NCBI GenBank assembly: GCA_015258485.1
Contig: JABZIF010000011.1
Coordinates: forward strand, 1 to 18,542
Length of the DNA: 18,542 nt
Source of the DNA: Atopobiaceae bacterium
GTDB taxonomy: Bacteria > Actinomycetota > Coriobacteriia > Coriobacteriales > Atopobiaceae
Direction: 5' to 3'
Made by a program: the position numbers and the translations under genes. The notes beneath the pieces are model-generated. The model saw nothing but the letters and a program-made list of their open reading frames with translations, was not told the DNA's origin and searched no databases. Within the stretch, counting starts at the first letter, position 1. Each line of letters starts with the position of its first letter. This document shows, in pieces, positions 14,490-18,542 of this stretch.

Positions 14490-17285
14490 TTACTTTGCTT
14501 CCGCCCAGCTAAAACCATAGCTAACCTCTGCTATCAATGGAACTCGCAGCTTAACTACATCTTCCATAGTCTCTTTTACTAACTGAGAAACTATCTTAAT
14601 CTCGGACTGAGGTACTTCCAAATCCAATTCATCATGAATTTGAAGGACCAATTTAGACTGTAGACCTTCATCACGTAAGCGTTTCTCGACAGTAAACATT
14701 GCAATTTTAATAATATCTGCAGCACTACCTTGCATAGGGTGATTCATAGCTGTTCTCTCACCAAATGCAATGAGTTGCTTATTAGACTGATTAAACTCTC
14801 TAATATGACGCTTGCGACCATACATAGTTATGGCATAACCACATTCATGCGCTGTTTGAACCGAATCATCCAAATATGCTCGCACACCAGGATATGCTGC
14901 AAAATAACGGTCAATCATCTCTTGTGCCTCTTTACGAGGGATTTTTAAAGATGTTGCAAGGCCATAAGCTTGCTGACCATAGACAATACCAAAATTAACA
15001 GCTTTTGCTCGACTACGAAGAGCAGGTGTTACTTCTTCAACTGGCACTCCAAAAACACGAGCTGCCGTTGCCGCATGAAAATCTGCGCCAGAATTAAAAG
15101 CCGCAACTAAATGTTCATCAGCAGACAAGTGTGCAAGAAGTCGCAATTCAATCTGCGAATAGTCGCAAGCGAGAAAAACGCTGTCTTCTGGAACAGTAAA
15201 TGCAGTACGAACACGGTGTCCCAGCTCAGAGCGAGTTGGGATATTCTGCAGATTTGGATCAGAACTTGAAAGCCTACCCGTAGCAGCAACCGTCTGATTA
15301 AACGTAGTATGAATACGGCCATCGCCACGAATCAATGCTGGTAAAGAATCTAAATACGTAGATTTAATCTTCGCACGCTCTCGATACTCCAACACATCTG
15401 CAACAATTTGATATTCCTGTGCTAGCTCGCCTAGTACCTTCGCATTTGTAGAATAAAAACCAGTACGTGTTTTTTTCAAACCAAAAGTAGGAAGCTTAAG
15501 AACATCAAATAGGATATGAGAAAGCTGACTTGGTGAATCAAGATTAAAGTCTTCACCTGCAACTTCGTGAATACTTTTAATACGCTGTGCAATATCTTCT
15601 CCTAGCTGTGCAGACTGCTCAGCTAACTTTGTTGGATCAACATACAACCCACGACGCTCCATAGCAGCCAAAACAGGGAGAAGCTTCATTTCTATAGTTT
15701 CATAAAGTTCATAAGAACCATCATCTTTAAGTTTTTGTGTCAAAAGTGGAACTAAAGTACGAGCTGCTGTCGCACGCATAGCAGCAACTGGAATCTCGTC
15801 AGTTCCCTGTGGCAATTCTCGACCAAAATACAGTTCAACAAGGCTGTTGATGGCAAAACTAGAACGATCTGATTCAAGAAGATACGCAGCAACACCTGTA
15901 TCAAAAATACGCTCTGGAGCAATAGTTTCAATGTCATAGCTTTGTGGCTCAGACGAATCCATAGGACTTACCTCGTGGAGGAGCAGCTTAGCGTCATCTG
16001 AAGCAACACGAGCTTCTCGCAAAATACGCACGAGCGTTGTTGTTGCATTGTCTCCCTCAAATTTGAGAAGACTTGTTTCAGTAGAAACCCACAACGTATG
16101 CGAAAGACTAAAGAGAGCGCCTGTATCCTCAGCAGAGTCAAGAGCAACACCAATCCATTGTTGTCCTTCAATTGCTGCTGTCAATGCAGCTAAAGCCTCT
16201 TCTGCTTGAAGATATGCAGTTGGAAAGGAAATCGTCGGAAAATTACTAGACACTCCTCCATTTACCGTATTACCTATAACAGGTGATAGATTATCTACTA
16301 CATCAGACTTACCTGACATACGCGCAAGTCTTGAGGTCATTCCTGTAAAGCCAAGTGCCGAGAAGGCCTTAACGACGTCATTTGGATTAAATGTTGGAAA
16401 TTTTGCATCCGCTAAGTTTATATCGATTGGTGCATCAGTGCGAATAGTTGCAACTTTTTTTGACAACAGTGCGTCGTCAATATGAGCTCGTAGATTTTCT
16501 CCCACCTTGCCTTTAACCTCATCAGCATGAGCAATAACACCATCCAACGAACCATACTCGACAATCAGTGCTGCTGCTTTCTTGGGTCCAATACCTGGAA
16601 CACCAGGGATGTTATCGGAAGAGTCTCCTTTAAGCCCGTAAAAATCGGGAACTAATTCTGGAGTAATACCTGCATAAAGATCAGCAACCGACTCAGGAGT
16701 CATAATAGAAACATCAGATACACCTTTACGCGTTGAAACAATTTTAACGTGGTCTGTTGAAAGCTGATACATATCACGATCACCTGTGAAGAGCAGCATC
16801 TCATAACCTTCTGACTCACCACGACGAGCAAGCGTGCCTAAAATATCATCGCCTTCCCAGCCTTCTAGCTGACAAACAGGCACATCAAGTACTTTGAGAA
16901 GTTCTTTTACCACAGGAAACTGCGCATGAAGACCAGGATCCATAGGTGGACGTTGAGCTTTATATTGAGGCAACATATCAATGCGGATTTGAGGTTTACC
17001 CTTATCAAAAGCGCAAATTACCCCATCTGGTTTGAATGATTCGACCATTTTGATGAACATATTAAAAAACCCAAAGAGTGCTCCCGTTGGAGTTCCATCC
17101 GGCGCAGACATCGGTTGCCTAATTGCATGAAACGCTCGATGCATTAATGAATTTCCATCAATGACTGCAATCGTTTTTCTCGACTTTTGTGCTGCTTCTT
17201 TCTTTGAGATATTGGTAGAAGTCACGGCATCAATAGAAGTGCTGGCGACATTTTGTTTATCTGCAGGAATATTTTTATCAGGCAT
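14490..17285 (-). CDS. polA: DNA polymerase I
   Basis: 931 residues. Fills gaps and removes RNA primers in replication and repair. The N-terminal 5'-3' exonuclease domain (about 37-320) begins TIAVIDGNSLMHRAFHAI with Asp43 and includes GDRDMYQL and LKGDSSDNIPGVPGIGPKKAA. The middle segment (about 340-560) resembles the 3'-5' exonuclease fold, but the exo I site reads VALDSAEDTG instead of the DxE form, so proofreading is probably lost. The polymerase domain has motif A DYSQIELRLL (Asp708), motif B RSRAKAVNFGIVYG (757-770), and motif C QIHDELDLE with Asp885. The first 36 residues, Ser/Thr/Asp/Lys rich, are an unconserved extension. ATG 17285 follows GAGGAG at five bases. Divergent from glnN across 972 bases of repeats. 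Confidence 0.96.
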   Translation of the reverse strand: MPDKNIPADKQNVASTSIDAVTSTNISKKEAAQKSRKTIAVIDGNSLMHRAFHAIRQPMSAPDGTPTGALFGFFNMFIKMVESFKPDGVICAFDKGKPQIRIDMLPQYKAQRPPMDPGLHAQFPVVKELLKVLDVPVCQLEGWEGDDILGTLARRGESEGYEMLLFTGDRDMYQLSTDHVKIVSTRKGVSDVSIMTPESVADLYAGITPELVPDFYGLKGDSSDNIPGVPGIGPKKAAALIVEYGSLDGVIAHADEVKGKVGENLRAHIDDALLSKKVATIRTDAPIDINLADAKFPTFNPNDVVKAFSALGFTGMTSRLARMSGKSDVVDNLSPVIGNTVNGGVSSNFPTISFPTAYLQAEEALAALTAAIEGQQWIGVALDSAEDTGALFSLSHTLWVSTETSLLKFEGDNATTTLVRILREARVASDDAKLLLHEVSPMDSSEPQSYDIETIAPERIFDTGVAAYLLESDRSSFAINSLVELYFGRELPQGTDEIPVAAMRATAARTLVPLLTQKLKDDGSYELYETIEMKLLPVLAAMERRGLYVDPTKLAEQSAQLGEDIAQRIKSIHEVAGEDFNLDSPSQLSHILFDVLKLPTFGLKKTRTGFYSTNAKVLGELAQEYQIVADVLEYRERAKIKSTYLDSLPALIRGDGRIHTTFNQTVAATGRLSSSDPNLQNIPTRSELGHRVRTAFTVPEDSVFLACDYSQIELRLLAHLSADEHLVAAFNSGADFHAATAARVFGVPVEEVTPALRSRAKAVNFGIVYGQQAYGLATSLKIPRKEAQEMIDRYFAAYPGVRAYLDDSVQTAHECGYAITMYGRKRHIREFNQSNKQLIAFGERTAMNHPMQGSAADIIKIAMFTVEKRLRDEGLQSKLVLQIHDELDLEVPQSEIKIVSQLVKETMEDVVKLRVPLIAEVSYGFSWAEAK

Positions 17286-17397
17286 ATATGCTCCTCTTTA
17301 TAAATGTGTATCCATTGTACTAAGTCTTGTCACCTTCCGTTATGACGGTCTATCAGTAAATCTCTCAACCACAGCAACTACATCGCCGATACGATTC

Positions 17398-17458
17398 AGA
17401 GAAAAAGAGAGATTTTAACTTTAAGTTGATTTAATACGAGAATGCTCTCTCGTTCTCT
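17398..17458 (-). other. Possible long-range hairpin in the polA leader
   Basis: The purine block AGAGAAAAAGAGA (17398-17410) is complementary, at 11 of 13 positions, to TCTCTCGTTCTCT in the first two decamer repeats (17446-17458). If polA is transcribed from beyond the repeats, its 5' leader RNA could fold into this stem with a loop of 35 bases. Confidence 0.35.
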
Positions 17459-17504
17459 TTCGTTTTCTCTTGTTCTCTCTCGTTCTCGTTCATTTTCTCT
17501 CGTT
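17445..17504. repeat. Six tandem 10-bp repeats upstream of polA
   Basis: Six head-to-tail decamers with consensus YTCTCTCGTT on the plus strand (minus strand AACGAGAGAR). Units 1 and 4 are identical (CTCTCTCGTT), units 2, 3 and 6 differ at one or two positions, and unit 5 (17485-17494) is the most diverged. The spacing equals one helical turn, so all units face the same side of the DNA. The array ends three bases before the first 34-bp palindrome and lies about 160-220 bases upstream of polA. Confidence 0.75.
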
Positions 17505-17507
17505 AGG

Positions 17508-17541
17508 CGAATCAAATGAGAAAAATTTTCGATTTGATTCG
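17508..17541. repeat. 34-bp palindromic element, copy 1
   Basis: Perfect 10-base arms CGAATCAAAT and ATTTGATTCG flank a 14-base centre with an A-run followed by a T-run (AAAAATTTT). Copy 2 at 17778 has the same arms, centre and 3' flank (ATTT). The arms are spaced as in a binding site for a dimeric protein with contacts on two turns, or a recombinase site. Confidence 0.8.
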
Positions 17542-17548
17542 ATTTTGT

Positions 17549-17566
17549 AGTTTCATGAAACTTTTT
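17549..17566 (+). terminator. Weak terminator-like palindrome with T-run
   Basis: AGTTTCATGAAACT (17549-17562) is fully self-complementary and runs into TTTTT (17562-17566). It could fold to a five-pair stem with loop CATG in plus-strand RNA, but no plus-strand gene precedes it. It may equally be a protein site. Confidence 0.22.
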
Positions 17567-17777
17567 ATATAAAAATTACAATCGCTCAAAAAAGTCATAA
17601 AAGAAAAATAGCAGCTAGATGGTATTATATGAAAAAAGAAATTATTCAAACTTTGATTATGTACTAGAACTCAATTGAAATGTCGACGCAAAAGTCAAAT
17701 TTTTTAATTTACATTCGATAAATATGGACAGAAGAACTGTAATCTAGACTTTTTTATATAGAATAACGTGTATTTTT

Positions 17778-17811
17778 CGAATCAAATGCGAAAATTTTGC
17801 AATTTGATTCG
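17778..17811. repeat. 34-bp palindromic element, copy 2
   Basis: Same arms as copy 1 (CGAATCAAAT / ATTTGATTCG), extended by one pair to 11 bases (17777-17812), around an AAAATTTT centre flanked by three mismatched positions on each side. The two copies are separated by 236 bases. Confidence 0.8.
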
Positions 17812-18025
17812 ATTTATCCAACTCGACTTGACTTGATTAAACTTAATTTAACTCAATCCCACCTCAAACCTCAAAAACCAAACAAAAGTTTTATTCTCAA
17901 ATCAAAGCAACGCAGCCCACGAGACAAATTCGCGAAGCGCCTTATACTCATTTTTCTTACCCACATCATAAACTTGCTTACAAAATGTACCTTACGCAAC
18001 ATCTTGCACTTGCATCCTCTATCTA

Positions 18026-18047
18026 CATGTCATACTTTCATGTCATA
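18026..18047. repeat. Short direct repeat CATGTCATA
   Basis: CATGTCATA occurs at 18026-18034 and 18039-18047, 13 bases apart, about 210 bases before glnN. It could be a regulator site or chance. Confidence 0.35.
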
Positions 18048-18195
18048 TGCCAAGCGCAAGAAGTGCATTAAAAGGAAAATTTGTAAGAGATATGTTTCAA
18101 CGTCCAATTTACGTAACTTTTATCTTTAAGACGTGCAAAAATAACATTGTATGTAATTCGTAATGCACGTTGAATGCAAAAAACAACAAGCAACA

Positions 18196-18226
18196 AGCTA
18201 TAGATAAATAGCTGTTCAGGTATACT
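18196..18226 (+). promoter_or_regulatory. Candidate glnN promoter with inverted repeat over the -35 region
   Basis: TATACT (18221-18226) lies 31 bases before the start codon. AGCTAT-AGATAA-ATAGCT (18196-18213), perfect six-base arms with a six-base spacer, covers the place of the -35 hexamer, which is otherwise absent. A regulator of nitrogen metabolism binding here, as activator or repressor, is plausible but unproven. Confidence 0.45.
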
Positions 18227-18257
18227 TCAATCTGCAATTACTCATCAAGGAGGCGTT

Positions 18258-18542
18258 GTGGCTCGCGACAAAGTTTCTCAAGAATTTGGTTCGCTCCTTT
18301 TTACCGACGCAGACATGCAAGAGCGTCTGCCAAGGCCAACATATAAGAAGCTTCGTAGTGTTATCCAAGATGGCAAGCCTCTTGATTTAGATATTGCAAA
18401 TGAAGTTGCGCACGCAATGAAAGAATGGGCTCTCGAGAAGGGCGCAACCCACTTCACTCACTGGTTCCAGCCTCTTACAGGTATTACATCCGAGAAGCAC
18501 GACAGCTTTATGACTCCTCAGGGAAACGGCACTATTTTGATG
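18258..18542 (+). CDS. glnN: Glutamine synthetase type III, N-terminal part
   Basis: First 95 codons; the rest is beyond the window. The block GATHFTHWFQPLTGITSEKH (about 65-84) followed by DSFMTP is a signature of type III glutamine synthetase (GlnN), which makes glutamine from glutamate, ammonia and ATP and is about 700 residues long and dodecameric, unlike GlnA. FGSLLFTDADMQERLP (10-25) is the matching N-terminal block. GTG start at 18258, four bases after a perfect AAGGAGG. Expression is divergent from polA across a long repeat-rich region. Confidence 0.93.
   Translation, partial: MARDKVSQEFGSLLFTDADMQERLPRPTYKKLRSVIQDGKPLDLDIANEVAHAMKEWALEKGATHFTHWFQPLTGITSEKHDSFMTPQGNGTILM

Larger units (their letters stand above)
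17286..18257. other. Gene-free AT-rich region between polA and glnN
   Basis: 972 bases with no supported gene. From the polA side it holds: a weak TACAAT box (minus strand, 17319-17314); a short coding-like stretch on the minus strand ending at a stop at 17340; a purine block (17398-17410); six tandem decamers (17445-17504); two 34-bp palindromes (17508-17541 and 17778-17811); a self-complementary 14-mer followed by a T-run (17549-17566); a 9-bp direct repeat (18026-18047); and the glnN promoter region with an inverted repeat (18196-18213). A 110-codon plus-strand frame (17797-18129) begins inside the second palindrome and has biased, low-complexity composition; I do not call it a gene. Confidence 0.7.

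Noticed and set aside
17508..17811. The two palindromes as XerCD dif sites
   Set aside because: Length and core do not match the dif consensus I know, and two copies so close would excise the DNA between them.
17813..17821. TTATCCAAC as a DnaA box marking an origin
   Set aside because: Only one copy, two bases off the consensus, and no dnaA or dnaN nearby; oriC is not supported.
17797..18129. Plus-strand open frame of 110 codons in the polA-glnN gap
   Set aside because: It begins inside the second 34-bp palindrome, has no ribosome site, and its composition (Lys, Leu, Ile, Ser, Cys, His rich) is what AT-rich non-coding DNA yields by chance.
1..18542. A defence island, prophage or integrated element
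   Set aside because: Genes are housekeeping with ordinary neighbours; no integrase, transposase, toxin-antitoxin pair or CRISPR repeat was found.

Overview
The window looks like a chromosomal segment from an AT-rich member of the Actinomycetota, most likely class Coriobacteriia near the Atopobium/Lancefieldella/Fannyhessea group. That placement is an inference from gene content: tmk-holB-ricT next to each other, a Pfam PF12897-type aspartate aminotransferase, a type III glutamine synthetase, Tat genes and an actinobacterial-style NhaA, all in low-GC DNA. No rRNA, tRNA, CRISPR array, transposase or phage gene was seen.

Layout. Nearly everything lies on the minus strand, so the transcriptional order runs from high to low coordinates. 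At the right edge the plus-strand gene glnN begins (18258 onward, cut by the window end). It is separated from divergent polA by 972 bases with no gene. This gap holds six 10-bp tandem repeats, two nearly identical 34-bp palindromes and an operator-like inverted repeat. Then follow polA and rnhA (minus), degV (plus), nhaA (minus), a small plus-strand orphan gene of 89 codons, a divergently transcribed aminotransferase, a membrane-anchored TPR protein with a STAS-domain anti-sigma-factor antagonist, a tatA/B-like gene with tatC, and topA. topA has the archaeal-type sequence pattern. A GC-rich structured intergenic region follows, then the compact block tmk-holB-ricT-queD with overlaps or a 5-base gap. 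At the left edge is the 5' end of a glycoside hydrolase family 5 gene.

How the genes fit together. PolA and RNase HI both remove RNA primers and lie side by side. Tmk (dTTP supply), HolB (clamp-loader delta') and RicT keep the same order as in Bacillus, with queD placed after ricT. TatA/B and TatC form the core of a twin-arginine export system. The rest (NhaA, DegV, STAS/TPR, aminotransferase, GlnN) is ordinary housekeeping, stress and nitrogen metabolism.

Several starts were moved from the longest open frame on the basis of Shine-Dalgarno spacing: tatA/B (GTG at 8370), TPR protein (ATG at 9553), aminotransferase (ATG at 11040), orphan gene (ATG at 11113), degV (ATG at 12928) and nhaA (ATG at 12740, less certain). 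I found no clearly new multi-gene system. The best candidates for something undescribed are the repeat structures between polA and glnN, the structured region between topA and tmk, and a recurring arrangement of a short palindrome just upstream of a TATACT box.
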